Shown: piece by piece, positions 10,213 to 21,721 of the stretch
Layout: every line of letters begins with the position of its first letter
Position numbering within the stretch: the first letter of the stretch is position 1
Assembly (NCBI RefSeq): GCF_963169125.1
Contig: NC_084797.1
Coordinates: forward strand, 105,115,868 to 105,179,867
Direction of reading: 5' to 3'
Source of the DNA: Humulus lupulus
Taxonomy: Eukaryota; Streptophyta; Magnoliopsida; Rosales; Cannabaceae
Length of the DNA stretch: 64,000 nt
Notes under the pieces: generated by a model
The model's database searches: none
Told to the model about the DNA's origin: nothing
What the model saw: only the letters and a program-made list of their open reading frames with translations
Translations under genes and position numbers: made by a program

Positions 10213-12244
10213 TGTAACGACCCAAATTTGCTAATAAGGCTTAGGGCCTTGATTAATGTGCCTGGAGGGCAATAAGTGAATTATTGTCATAATATGTCAA
10301 TTTATGTGATATGTTTATGATATATCTGTGTAGCACGATCCGAGACAGTTCTAGGGAGCCGTTAGTTTGAAAGTCACAACGGGGTTGAGAATCCGACTCT
10401 TGGCGAGTCAAGGGGTATACCGAGTATGAGATATTTTATGGGGTTTCCGAGTTTTGGAAATAAATATTTGGAGATATATCTGAGGTTAGAATGTCTAGGA
10501 GGGAATATTGGGTAAATTTACCATTTTTCCCTCGGGGACGTTTTGGTACCCTGAGCCTTGAGGTAACCACATAGACTTAAGTAAAATAAAACAAAAAAAA
10601 ATAGGAAACTCCCAGACTTCTCTAAACTGACTCTATCTCTTCCTTCACCTCTCTTTGGAAGATTTTCTCTCCATTTGAAGCTTGGGGAAAACTCTTAGTG
10701 AATCAAGCTAAAGACTAAGAACTGGAGCTGGGATTTTGGGGAGATTAAAGCTTGGAACCTAGAGGATTAGCTCAGAACTTAATTAAGCAAAGGTAAGTTT
10801 CTTAATATGTTGAGTTGTGTTGATTTATAGCTGAATTCAGTTGATATTGGGTGAAAGGACATAGACATGCATGGTTTGGGTTCTAGTATTGGTGTAGATT
10901 TCTTAATGGGTGTAGGAATTGGTTCTTGAGTTTGTTAGTATGTTTAGGTTGCCTAAGTGTGAATTCTGGGTTTAAGTATTGGGTTGAGGTGATTTTGAAA
11001 GTGTTGGCTCGAAGGAAATGCAGGGAAAAATGGTGTTTTTCTGGATTTGGAGGCGAGGGTCGCGGCCCTAGGAGGGGCATGCCGTGGCGCTTGGCCAAGC
11101 ATGCCGCGGCCCATGTATGTTTCCAGGGAGGTGTTAGCCTCTGTTTTGGAGGCTAGCCGCGTCCCTTGAGGGGTTGGGCCGCGGCCCTAGCCCAAGGTGC
11201 AGGGTGACTTGTGGGTTTTGACTTGGGAACTTAATTGATTAGGCTCGGGATGGATTTTATCACCCGGATTGATAGAATTCAAGGCTTCGGAGATTAGAAT
11301 TATGGCTGGAAGCCATTTAGTGGATTAGAACTTGATGGCTGAAATTGTTAATGCGTTGTGACTAGGGTTTCGGTGAGGCTTGGACTAGGGAACTGTGCTC
11401 GAGACATTGGTGCCTAGAAAGCTCGGGACACAGGTAAGAAAACTACTGTTCCCATAGAGTTTGTGTTGCAGGTGTCGGCCCTATATGATTTTGTTGCGGG
11501 GCATGGCCCTTTGACTGGATTTATGTGTGGTTTAATATCTGTTTAGTATATAATGTGTATGTATTAATGATAGAACGACGATGGCTGGGAACGGTGAAGG
11601 CCGGGAACGGCGAAGGCCGAGAACGGCGAAGGTCGAGAACGGGAATGGGCCGGGTGCAACGTTTAGCACGCAGAGTGCGAGTTGCTAGGGTGAGACCCCA
11701 AGGGATACCTGGGATATCCTTACGGTGTAGACCGCGAACCCAGAGCCTGGTAAAGCGCCTGGAACGGCATGGCCGTACTTGTATGATCTGGTGTTGGCTT
11801 GATTTTATATTTTGTGTTTGATATGCGTTTATCTTCTGCTTCTGAGGGTTTTCTTATTGGGCATCGGCTCACGGGTGCTCTATGGTGCAGGTAAAGCCAA
11901 AGGGAGGGTCGATCAACCTTGAGTATGGCGAGCGGGACGAGCGGCCCCTACATGTCCAGTCTGTCTGGCTGCCACGGCCAGGGGTGTTTTTGGGAGATGT
12001 TTGTACAAAACCTGAATTTTTTCGTTTAGTCGACTTTAACTAAGTTTTGAGTTGTAAATATTTCTAAACAATGTTTTTGGGATCCCAAATGTTATATGTC
12101 TTATGATTTTCAATGAAAGGTTTATTCTCAAGTTTATGACTCTGATTATGATTTAATTACACCTTTGTCTTAAAACCTCGACTAGCGAGTTAATTGCACA
12201 TTTAAACTCACTTAGTAACGGGTCTAAGGCAGTAGGGCATTACA
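10213..12244 (+). repeat. Solo Tekay-type LTR (2032 bp), TSD gttaa
   Basis: Starts tgtaacgaccc and ends gggcattaca, giving near 7-bp inverted ends (TGTAACG / CRTTACA). It is flanked by gttaa at 10208-10212 and 12245-12249. The Tat-2 3' LTR has the uninterrupted site (cttttgtgctaattactttt near 25450-25470). There is no internal sequence, so it is a solo LTR. It has three donor-like sites at 10793, 11434 and 11891 and a GC-rich palindromic stretch at about 11050-11200. Confidence 0.93.
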
Positions 12245-12249
12245 GTTAA

Positions 12250-12347
12250 TTACTTTTCATTTGATTTTCTTCTTGTTTTCACCTCATTTTCTGTCATTAT
12301 TTTGACTCCGTGTCGTTGGCCAAATGGCTTAATCAGGAACTTTAACA
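12250..12347 (+). repeat. Tat-2 5' LTR, second part
   Basis: Continues the LTR after the insert; it matches about 25460-25550. The exact end is blurred by divergence after ggccaaat; the likely end is ttaaca at 12347. No clear primer site follows. Confidence 0.7.
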
Positions 12348-12354
12348 AGAACAA

Positions 12355-13300
12355 ATGGTGAAGACATCCAAGATAGCTAGACAGACTTCTGGCACTGCAT
12401 CCACTTAGCCTCCTCCTCGAAATGTGGCTGAAAATGAGCTACACTTGAATTTTGAGGAGATAGAAATGGACTTTGAAATGTTGAGGACAAAACTATGTGT
12501 GTTGTAGGATGAGTTGGCCAATCTGACGGCCAATTAAGAGAATGCGGTGGAGTCCTTGGCGCAACAACAGAGCGAAATCGAGCGTCTGCGTCAGGAGCTG
12601 AATGAGTGGCAGGCGGACCTAGACCGCCGGCAAAGAGATGCCAATGCTGCTTTAGAAGCAGCCATTCAGTTGGCTAGGGGATAGGCTGCACCGGCTTCTC
12701 AACTGTATCAGCCACCAAATGCACCACCGCAACGGACCCCAAAGGTCGGAGCAACCTCCTGCTGCTCAACAGGACATCCCAATTCAAGATCTTGAGCAGC
12801 AGCCACCTTCTCAATCTGGTCGAGGCAATCCCCAGTGCCAGAGGCAAAATAGGGACGGGCAGCCTCCCCGAAGCCCTAGACGCCCAAGGGCCAATGAGCC
12901 AAATCCACTGAGTAGGGGGCAATGTCCTTCTGCTAATAGAAGACACGACGAGTCAGGCTCTGTGGTCAGGGGACCCCCATAGCATAATAATGCATGGGGA
13001 CCCATTGACCAACGCAGGCCTCCCCATGACGCTCGGGAGATACTAACTAGAGGAGGAAACAGCATGACCAACCGATCTCGCTATAGTCAGTCACAATTTA
13101 GGGACGCCCATGACTATAATGAGGTCGATTCCAGCAAGAGGAATGATGGTCGAAGGCATGAGAAATGAGGTGGGGATAGGAACCCCCCACCTAAAGAAAA
13201 TAGGCCTACGAGCCAAAGAGCTGATGGGCAGGCTAGACATCATAACGTCTTTGACTGACTGGGAGCTAATGAACAAAGGCACAGAGATGATGACCTGAAG
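12355..13300 (+). pseudogene. Tat-2 Gag, N-terminal part (broken)
   Basis: A candidate start ATG at 12355 begins MVKTSKIARQTSG. It is followed by an acidic stretch and a coiled-coil-like segment (QQQSEIERLRQELNEWQADL, about 12560-12620), as in Tat-1 Gag. Stops occur near 12405, 12505, 12535 and 12682. After 12680 the reading changes frame through a Pro/Gln/Arg-rich region up to the intact Gag core at 13304. It is clearly part of the same gag. Confidence 0.65.
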
Positions 13301-13303
13301 GAC

Positions 13304-14407
13304 GTGCTCAATGACAAGCGCGAGAGGCACGATGAGTACGCTCCTCCAGCACCAGTCGCCCCAGCAATCCCAGACGCTGTACAGGCCCAAATTGATGCAC
13401 TGAATCAAGTTGTCCAACAGCTAGTGGGAAGTCAGACATCACACATTGAGTATGATCGGAGAAGAGGCACTCCGTTCATAAAAAGGATAGTTGTGGCCGA
13501 GACCCCCAGCAAATTCAAAATGCCAGTGTTACCCAAATTTGATGGGTATGGAGGCCCAATATCTCATGTAAACAAGTTTGAGATGCAAATGGATATTCAG
13601 AAGGTGTCGGACAATGCCCGCTACAGAATCTTCCCCGCCACCCTATCTGACACCATGCATGAGTGGTTCTCTAAATTTCCTCCTACTCGTATAGTATCAT
13701 GGGAAATGATAGTGAAGGAATTTTATGGAAAATTTTATGTTGGTCGCATACACCCTACTGAGGCCAACCTGCTGGTCGAGATCCGACAGAAGGAGGGAGA
13801 GCCCTTGAAGGAATACGTTCAGCATTTTATGCAAGCGGCTGCTGGAGCTAAAACAGTGGGCGACGAGGGAAAAATGATGGCCCTAACTGTTGGGATAAGG
13901 CCACATTCTCCCTTTTGGAACAGCCTGAGAAAGAATGGGGTAAAGAGTACCCAAGAGTTTCTTGATCGAGCTGATCGACATATCAAGCTCGAGGACGCGA
14001 TTGCCAATGAGGGAAAATCACCTGCAAAGGACAAGGGACCAAAGGAAGATCCTGCGAAAGCCGCCAATGGGTCAGATAAACCAAATGGCATCAGTAAAGG
14101 AAACGGGAACGGAAATGGTAAAAATGGTGGAAAAAGGGCGAACAATGAGCCATCAACGTCCGAAAATAAACGCCCTAAAGGCAATAGGTATGAGCCGAGA
14201 TTCACCAACTATACGGCCCTTTTCAAAAGCAGGGCGGAGGTCTACCAGGCAACCAACTCCACTGACAATTATAAGCGACCAACACTTATAAGGAAGGATA
14301 TCTCCAAGAGAGATACAACAAAATTTTGTCATTTTCACAATGACTACGGACATGACACCAACGAGTGTAATCAATTGAAGGACGAGATTGAGATCCTCAT
14401 CAGATAG
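13304..14407 (+). CDS. Tat-2 Gag core and knuckle
   Basis: 367 codons, the longest intact frame of Tat-2. The Gag core has FKMPVLPKFDGYGGP, HEWFSKFPPTRIVSWEM and LKEYVQHFMQAAAGAKTV (about residues 70-215). A Lys/Gly/Asn-rich basic linker (about 240-300) follows, then the Tat-type knuckle CHFHNDYGHDTNEC near the end, and the frame stops at a TAG at 14405-14407. Family role: particle assembly and RNA binding. The first Met is not the true start; the N-terminal part is in another frame upstream. Confidence 0.88.
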   Translation: MLNDKRERHDEYAPPAPVAPAIPDAVQAQIDALNQVVQQLVGSQTSHIEYDRRRGTPFIKRIVVAETPSKFKMPVLPKFDGYGGPISHVNKFEMQMDIQKVSDNARYRIFPATLSDTMHEWFSKFPPTRIVSWEMIVKEFYGKFYVGRIHPTEANLLVEIRQKEGEPLKEYVQHFMQAAAGAKTVGDEGKMMALTVGIRPHSPFWNSLRKNGVKSTQEFLDRADRHIKLEDAIANEGKSPAKDKGPKEDPAKAANGSDKPNGISKGNGNGNGKNGGKRANNEPSTSENKRPKGNRYEPRFTNYTALFKSRAEVYQATNSTDNYKRPTLIRKDISKRDTTKFCHFHNDYGHDTNECNQLKDEIEILIR

Positions 14408-14671
14408 GGACACCTGAGGAGATATGTATGAGCCTCAGGAGGATCTTAGCGAGAGGCTCAAGGGGGCAACGAGCAGGTTGAACGCCAACGCTTGCCACCT
14501 TTACAGCCAGCTCTTGTGGTAGGTTCGTTACTCACCATCTGTGGCGGCCCACACCTCGCAGGAGATAGTGGGAAGACATGGGAGCGTTACGCTGAAACCT
14601 TACACCATGACCAGGACATCGAGATGATGAGTGTGGAGGATTGAGCACCAAAAAAAGCTCGAGCAGAGGAG
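14408..14671 (+). pseudogene. Tat-2 Gag tail
   Basis: Short broken stretch between the Gag knuckle and the protease. It can be read in pieces as a Pro/Gln-rich tail and a conserved GG-PH-AG segment similar to the end of Tat-1 and Tat-3 Gag. No intact frame. Confidence 0.45.
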
Positions 14672-15170
14672 GATTTGATAACCTTCTTCAAAGATGACGC
14701 TCAGCAAGTACGATTTCCACATTCAGATTCGCTGGTTGTTGACATCTAGATTTCCAACATGATGGTTAAGAGGGTGTTGGTGGACACAGGGAGCTCAGTC
14801 AACATCTTGTATAAGTCTTCACTGGAAAGGATGAAGTTGTCCGTCAAGGACGTGGAGATGTGCAACCAAACCATATATGGTTTTTCTGGCGAAGGACTCG
14901 CGCCAACGGGGTCGATTAGGCTCCCAATTACAACAGGAATTGCGCCCACGAACAGGACATTACGCACTACTTTTATAGTAGTTGAGTGTTCTTCCACGTA
15001 TAATGTTGTAATTGGAAGGCCTATTCTGGTCGACCCATGAGTTGTTACGTCAGTTTGGCACCTCGCCATGAAATTCCCAATCGACGTAGGGGTAGGATGC
15101 GCATTGGGAAATCAACAAGAAGCGAGGGAGTGCTACAACTCCTCGATATCTAAGGCATAGAAAGGTGGAT
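14672..15170 (+). pseudogene. Tat-2 protease
   Basis: Aspartic protease region: VRFPHSDSLVV upstream, then the active site VDTGSSVNILY with catalytic Asp kept, YGFSGEGLAPTG and VVIGRPILVDP. Stops at 14747-14749 and 15038-15040 break it. The frame is the same before and after the stops. By family it would cut the Gag-Pol polyprotein. Confidence 0.85.
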
Positions 15171-15340
15171 CGAGGGAAACTATCGGAAAAGAGTTGCAGA
15201 TGGCCAATGAAGTACAAGCCCAATCAGGTGATTGTGTCACCAAATAAGGTGTTGCCCAAAGTGAGGATAGGGACTTGGATCCCCACTTTGGTGATTTTGA
15301 TGAAGAAGTAGGACCCATCGAGGACCTTGAAGAGGTCTAA

Positions 15341-16649
15341 CTCGATGAAGCAGATCTGACCAGGGTTGTGAAAGTCGGTAAAAACTTAGAGACAACAACC
15401 AAACAAAAACTGGTGGAATTTTTGAAGAAGAACCAGGAAGTCTTTTCCTGGTCGCATAAAGACATGGTTGGAATAGACCTGGCAGTTATTAGCCATGTCC
15501 TGAATATAGACAAAAGTTTTCCACCAGTACAACAAAAAAGAAGGTTGCTCGACAAAGATAGATGAAAAGCCTTGAAGGAAGAAGTCGAGAAGCTAAAGGA
15601 GAACGGATTCATCAGGGTAGCGTTTTATCCATCGTGGGTCTCTAATCCCGTACTAGTACCCAAGCCAAATGGCAAATGGAGAACGTGTGTAGATTTCACA
15701 GACCTTAATATTGTTTCCATCATGGGTCTTTAATCCCGTACTAGTACCCAAGCCTGCCCAAAAGATTGTTTCCCACTCCCTAGAATTAACCAGCTGGTGA
15801 ATGCCACTTTAGGACACGAGATCCTGTCATTCATGGATGCATACTTTGGGTACAATCAGATTAGTATGCACCCACCTGATGAGGATCACACTAGCTTTCG
15901 GACCGATACAGGGCTTTACTGTTACAAAGTAATGCCCTTCGGTTTGAAAAATGCTGGTGCGACTTACCAGCGACTAGTTAATCACATGTTCAAGGAGTTG
16001 ATCAGTACAAACATGGAAGTATATGTTGATGACTTGCAAGAATGCTTCAACGTCTTGAATAAATATCAGATGAAGCTAAATCCCCTTAAGTGTTCTTTCG
16101 GAGTATGAAATCGCCAACGAGGCCCTGATCGGTATGAAATCGCCAATGAAGATCAATGATGTTCAAAGTTTGACCGGAAGGATTGCTCCTCTAAGTAGAT
16201 TTATCTCCAAATCGACAGACAAGTGCGTCCCATTCTTTAATCTACTTAGAGGCAACAAGAAATTTGAATGGACGGAGGAGTGCAAACAGGATTTTCAAGC
16301 TTTAAAGACGCATATGTCGCCACCGTCGGTCCTATCTAAGCCGAATGAAAAGGAAACTTTGTTCATATATTTCGCGGTCACCGAATACGCTACTAGTGCT
16401 GTCTTGGTAAGAGAGGAGGAGAATGTGCAAAAGGCTATCTATTATGAAAGCAAAAGGCTAATAGGAGTGGAGCTGCGGTATCCTCCTATTGAAAAATTAG
16501 CCTACTGCTTGATTTTAGCCTCTAGAAAGTTGCCGCCATACTTCCAAGCTCACTCAATCACAGTTTTAACCAACTATCCTCTACAGCAAGTTCTGCAGAA
16601 GCCGAAAGTCGCAGGCCGATTATTAAAGTGGACGGTGGAACTTGGGTAG
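15341..16649 (+). pseudogene. Tat-2 reverse transcriptase
   Basis: RT motifs are present (GKWRTCVDFTDLN, CPKDCFPLPRI, SFMDAYFGYNQI, VMPFGLKNAGATYQRLVN, MEVYVDDL). Damage seen: a TGA near 15563; an in-frame insert of about 45 bp at 15712-15756 that repeats nearby sequence from about 15626-15665 and adds a stop; and a missing stretch with a frame change between 16108 and 16134. The YVDD box is followed directly by LQECFNV, so a short segment is also missing there. The second half (LTGRIAPLSRFISKSTDKCVPFF..., TEYATSAVLVREEENV) is in another frame. Confidence 0.88.
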
Positions 16650-17336
16650 TTTGAAATCTCTTACTTACCACGAGCAACAGTAAAAGAACAAGCTCTAGCC
16701 GACTTCATCGCAGAGCTCACTGGGCTTCCAGATAGCGAGCAAACAAAAGAGCCAGAACCTCAAAGCCAAACTCCGTCTTGGAAGTTGTTCACAGACGGTT
16801 CTTCTAATGAACACCACGCTGGAGCCGGAGTGATTTTGGTGACGCTTGAAGGACATCGATTCCACTGCGCAATCAGATTCGACTTTATGGCATCCAACAA
16901 TGAAGCAGAGAATGAAGCACTGCTCGCAGGGTTACGATTAGCCAGAGACATGAACATAAAGTCACTCGAAATCTATAGTGACTCTCAGTTGGTGGTTAAT
17001 AAGATCATTAGAGAATATCAGGCCTGAGGTCTAAAGATGGTTGCCTACTTTAATAAAGCAAAAGATTTGTTGGCACAATTTGAAAAGTATACTCTCCAGC
17101 AAGTACCTCGCGATCAAAACTCAAACGCTGATGCTTTGGCCAAGTTAGCAAGTGCCAAGTATGCTGACATACTAAATATAGTACCTGTTGAACGGTTGTC
17201 CGCACCAAGCATCCAAGTAGAAGAAACCTCTCTGGTGATTCAGGCGGCGGATACATGGATGACACCTTTCATTGAGTACTTGACACATGGTGTGTTACCG
17301 ACAGATAGAATCAAAGTCAGGACTCTTCAGCGATAG
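16650..17336 (+). pseudogene. Tat-2 RNase H
   Basis: RNase H fold with FTDGSSNEHHAGAGV, ASNNEAENEALLAGL and SDSQLVVNKI; the acidic positions are present. There are stops at about 17026 and at 17334-17336, but the frame does not change. The tail (LQQVPRDQNSNADALAKLAS) matches the end of the domain in Tat-1 and Tat-3. Confidence 0.88.
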
Positions 17337-18491
17337 GCTGCTAGGTTCATCCTGGTAAACAGAATTTTGTATCGAAGAGGATACTCTATGCCACTCCTCA
17401 GGTGTATTTCAAAAGAAAAGGCCAAAGAATTGATGAGAAAGGTCCACGAAGGATTTTGTGGGGACCATGCTGGGGGGCAGAGTTTATCGAAAATGATCCT
17501 CAGACAAGGATACTTCTGGCAAACAATGAATGAGGACTCGATGGAATTTGTTCAAAAATGTGACAAGTGCCAGAGATTCTCCAAGATTCCACGAGCAGCC
17601 CCTAATGAGCTAAAGCAGATGCAAAGTCCATGGCCATTCGCAGTATGGGGTATAGACCTAATTGGATCTTTGCCCACAGGGAAAGGCGACATTAAATATG
17701 TCGTGGTGGTTGTTGATTACTTCACGAAGTGGGCCGAAGGTGAGCCACTTGCAACCATAACGACCAAGAAAGTGTTGGATTTTGTGGTCAAGAACATTGT
17801 GTGTCGCTATGGATTGCTAAGAAAAATTGTCTCAGACAACGGCACGCAATTTGATAGTGATCTGTTCACGGATTTTTGCGAGCAGCATGGAATTATCAAA
17901 AGCTTTTCTTTAGTTGCTCACTCGCAGGCAAACGGGAAAGTCGAGGCTGTTAATAAAACACTGAAGGATACTCCAAAGTAAAGGCTTGATGAAGCAAAGG
18001 GGGCATGGCCAGAGCAGTTTCCTGAAGTTCTCTGGTCGTACAGAACATCCCATCGAACAGCAACCGACCATACTCCATTTTCCCTAGCTTATGGATATGA
18101 GGCTATGCTTCCTATTGAATTAGATCCACCATCGCATCGATGGATAGCATACGATCAAAACACCAACAGTCAGTTATTGACGGAATCGCTGGACTCGATC
18201 AACGAGAAACGTGAACAAGCCCAACTCCGAGTAGCAGCTTACCAGAAAAAGGTCACCTGGTATTTCAATTATAAAGTACGTGAAAGGAAATTTAATGTGG
18301 GAGATCTAGTCCTTAGAAGAGTCTTCCTTAGCACCTACGACCAAGTCGCTGGGGTAATCGGACCTAACTGGGAAGGACCGTACCAAATCAAAGAAGTCCA
18401 CCATCCAAGCACTTACAAACTTGCCCGCATAAATGGAGATCTCGTTCCTCGTTATTGGAATGGAGAACACCTGCACAAGTACTATCAATAA
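17337..18491 (+). pseudogene. Tat-2 integrase
   Basis: Zinc-binding part (VHEGFCGDHAGG ... CDKCQRF) and core with D (GIDLIGSLPTGKG), D (SDNGTQFDS) and E (QANGKVEAVNK). One stop (TAA, 17979-17981) separates it from the C-terminal part (RKFNVGDLVLRR, GPNWEGPYQI), which ends at 18489-18491. The frame is constant, so few changes broke it. Confidence 0.9.
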
Positions 18492-19150
18492 AAAATTCTT
18501 CTTAAAGAATTGGCTTGTATTAATTTTACTTTTTACAAGTTTATGAACAAGGGTTAGTCATTTTTTGTGAGTAATCCCTTATAAGTGTAAGATCATTTTA
18601 TTGATCATTCGTACAGACACAATTTGTCCATCTATTACGAGAAATGAAAGGGACTGTGCGCAGCCAGTCAATCTTTCCAACTATTGTATTTATTACAAGT
18701 ATTTGCTCATTACGTGTGTTGTTTTGCTATATTTTCATTTTTACAAGTATTTATTCCGAGTAGGAATGTTCGAACAGGTCCTAGTCAAGGCAAGTGACCG
18801 AGGACCTAAAGCTCCTCAATCACTTGGGGGGCATATAAGGTATCTAGTATGCGAAGCCTATCAAAAGGTATGTAAACACACGAGCAAAATAAGTGAAAGC
18901 ACACTAGGGCACTTAGAGTATTTTTCAAAATTTTGTTATTTTGTGAAATCAAATCAAAGTATTATTATAAGTTCGGTCATGCGAACAGATGTTATAATAA
19001 AATGCAAGTATTATAATATCAAAAATGAACCCCTTTACACCGCGAGCAGTTACTGCTCGGATGTAATTGTATATTAAAAGAAAAGATGCCCGTGAAGCAA
19101 TAAAAATATAAATTTTCTTGACTATAGGATAAAATTAAAGAAAAACAAAA
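18492..19150 (+). other. Tat-2 spacer after pol, with purine motif
   Basis: AT-rich sequence with no supported gene. It has acttggggggcatat at 18822-18836, a motif shared with the same position in Tat-1 and Tat-3. It separates two convergent reading directions, pol (plus) and the antisense region (minus). Confidence 0.6.
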
Positions 19151-21721
19151 TTACTGCGAGGCAGGAGGGTCTTGAGGATTTCCATGGTTGACGATGGTTC
19201 CAACTTCATTTTCCGCGCCTTCAATTACTGTGGCTAGGGAGATTTCTGGGGACTCTTCTTCCTCCAGGCGAGCAGTGCGCCAGGCTATTTCAGTTCGCCT
19301 CAGGCACTCAGAAAGATAGTTGAAGTTGGCCCCACGATTGTGCTTCCGGAACTCATAAAAGCAATGGAAGGTGGCTCCCCTATACCTCTCCAAGTTGCTA
19401 GCATTAGTCTCCTCGAGCTCCTTGACACGCCCCTCCAGCTCCTCAGTCTCCTTTCTGCTTGCGATCAGCACAGCCTCAAGCTGTTTGGCCTCTTGAAAGT
19501 TAAGTTTTGCACATTTCCTAAACTTCTCTTTGTTTTCATTGGCTTTGGTCAGGGTAGTCTGATATTGTTGAAGCTCTGCAGCCAGCTTGGAGTTTTGCTC
19601 GAGTAGTTTAGTTCTTTTCCCGAGTAGTTCAGCGTTTTTCCCCTCGAGCACCTTGACCTCCTCAGTATGCTTGGTGTCGGATTCTTTGGTCTGGGAGACC
19701 AAAGCCCCCATGCGACACCAACCGGCAGCATAGTCAGCATTCCCTACGATCAAATAAAGAGTTAAGATGATGGCAGAAAATGACTAAGTATAATAAATAA
19801 AGCTTAGCAATAGAAAACAACTTACACTGGCTATCCCGTTCAGTGCTCAGTTTATTATCTGATCGACCTCCATGGAGTCAGTGCCGATGATGGCCTCTCA
19901 GCTGCGTTTGTGCTTTAAGAGTTTGTATATTCTCTCTTTAGCCGAGCTGACCACGGTGCTTGTCAGGACATCTCCAGGTTGATCGTGAGGTGTCTGGTCG
20001 GCAGGTGCTGGAGGGGTAGGATTATGGTCGGCTGGTGCAGGGGGAGACGTCTGGTCAAGTGGAGACGAAGGGGCATTGTTTCTCTTGAGGGAGCGGCTAC
20101 TAGAGGATCCTCAGTCCAGGCCTTTTGGTTGAAGGAGCCCTGATGCTCTCTCCACGGTGTCTCTTGCTCTCCTCCTTCTTGCTTGAAGGAGTAGTAGGTG
20201 TGCTGTAGTGGTCAAACATATCTCCAGATGACATATCTGCAAGTACGGAAAGATTGTGAGCAGTTAGACGATATGTATAGATGGAGTTGAAAATTAGAAC
20301 AAGGAAATTATAAGTAAAATACATGAGCTATAACTATTGGTTGCTACATTACTTACTGAACTACTGCTACACTCACTCACTTCCTGGAAGAAATATTAAT
20401 TTAAATTGGGTGTGTACTTAAAGTTGCCGTCCTCATCAAATAAATGACAAGGAGTGGGCAAATTGTCTAAGAGTGAGAAGACATTACCGTTCTCATCTGA
20501 AAACTCTTCGATGGGTGCAAGGTGTTCGAAAACTTTCTTTTTCGCCTTTCCCAAAGGGGCAGGGGGAGCGTCTGCTCGCAGGGTGCTGGAAGGTTCCCTG
20601 ATTGTCACCCTAGCTGTCCTCCTCCTTGGAGGTTGTGACACAATTTGGTGCTGCTCGGGAACTTCTTTACCAGTGGCACTCCCCGCCGTTGATTCCCTTA
20701 CATCCTTGTGACGTGCCAGAAGATCGACTAGCCTTAGGTTGGCTTCAGTGACAAGCTCTTTGATGCTTTTCTCTACGTCGGTCATGCTGGCCAGGGATGT
20801 TGCTCGTATCTCCATTTCTAGAGTAGGAGCTGGTCGTTTCCATGGACCTGAAGAGTACTAATTTTCTAAGGAGGATGTAGATATAATAAAAAGAAATAAA
20901 TGAGCAGAAAATAAATAAGTTACCTCCTTGGGTGAAGGCTAGGTTGTTGGAAACCAGATCAGTAGTCAAAAACTACTCTTAGAAGTACTTTCCTACATTG
21001 GACTTGTAGGTAGTCTCACTCAGGAAGATACGAGTCGATTCCTGGTGACAAAAATGAAAAATCCCCGTGTTGTCTTGGTTGGGGTAGTTGATCTCATGTG
21101 GCATAGGGACAGGCCACTTTTACGGCTATATAGGATATAAAGAGCAGAAAGCATTCTATACCCGTTTGGATTTATTTGGAAAGGAGCGACCCCGAAATAA
21201 TTGGCCACACCCTGGAAAAAAGGATGAAGAGGCAAGATTGCTCCTGCCTCAATATGGTATCTCGACCAGGCACTGAAGGCGCCGCCAGGCGGGTTTGCCC
21301 GCTGGTCGTTGGTGGGTTTGAATAATGTTACCCCAGGAAGTCCGTACTTCCTGAGGTAATTGGTTAGCATCCTAGCAGTAATTTGGCTAGGAGGAGCAAC
21401 GTACCATTCGACGTCTGGTCAAAGGATGTCCTGAGGTTGGGCCTGTGTTTGGATTTCAGGATGAGTGTTTTCAGCTCGACTGCTCATCGAAGGAATTTCA
21501 GCCCGAGGAGCAGGCTTATTTTTTGAATGGTTGGTTGATTTCTTTTTCTGGGCAGTCGATTTTACTCGGCCCATGTCTTGCGGTCTAGTCGAGGGATTTT
21601 CTGAAGGGTTGCAAGAGAAAGGAATTTCTTGGATTAGCAACGATGACTGTTCTTCGTCTTCAAGCAGTTGCGCCAGCAGGTCGTCGTCGATTGGCCTCTC
21701 ACCTCCCCATGGATCTTGCAT
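19151..21721 (-). pseudogene. Tat-2 antisense gene-like region (aORF)
   Basis: Minus-strand coding pieces: 21721-21419 plus 21418-21020 (same frame, one TGA at 21419-21421), 20815-20396, about 20324-20100 and 19753-19151. The first piece has an acidic/Ser-rich N-terminus, then EWYVAPPSQITARMLTNYL and GVAPFQINPNGYRMLSALY; I compare this with the 'putative gypsy-type transposon' (Transposase_28) family. The last piece is a long coiled coil (LEGKNAELLGKRTKLLEQN...) ending in HCFYEFRKHNRGANFNYL. Gaps between pieces contain GT/AG-like borders, so introns are likely. Tat-3 has a counterpart with the same order and a similar C-terminus. Extra antisense reading frames are known from Tat-lineage Gypsy elements; their role is unknown. 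Confidence 0.7.
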
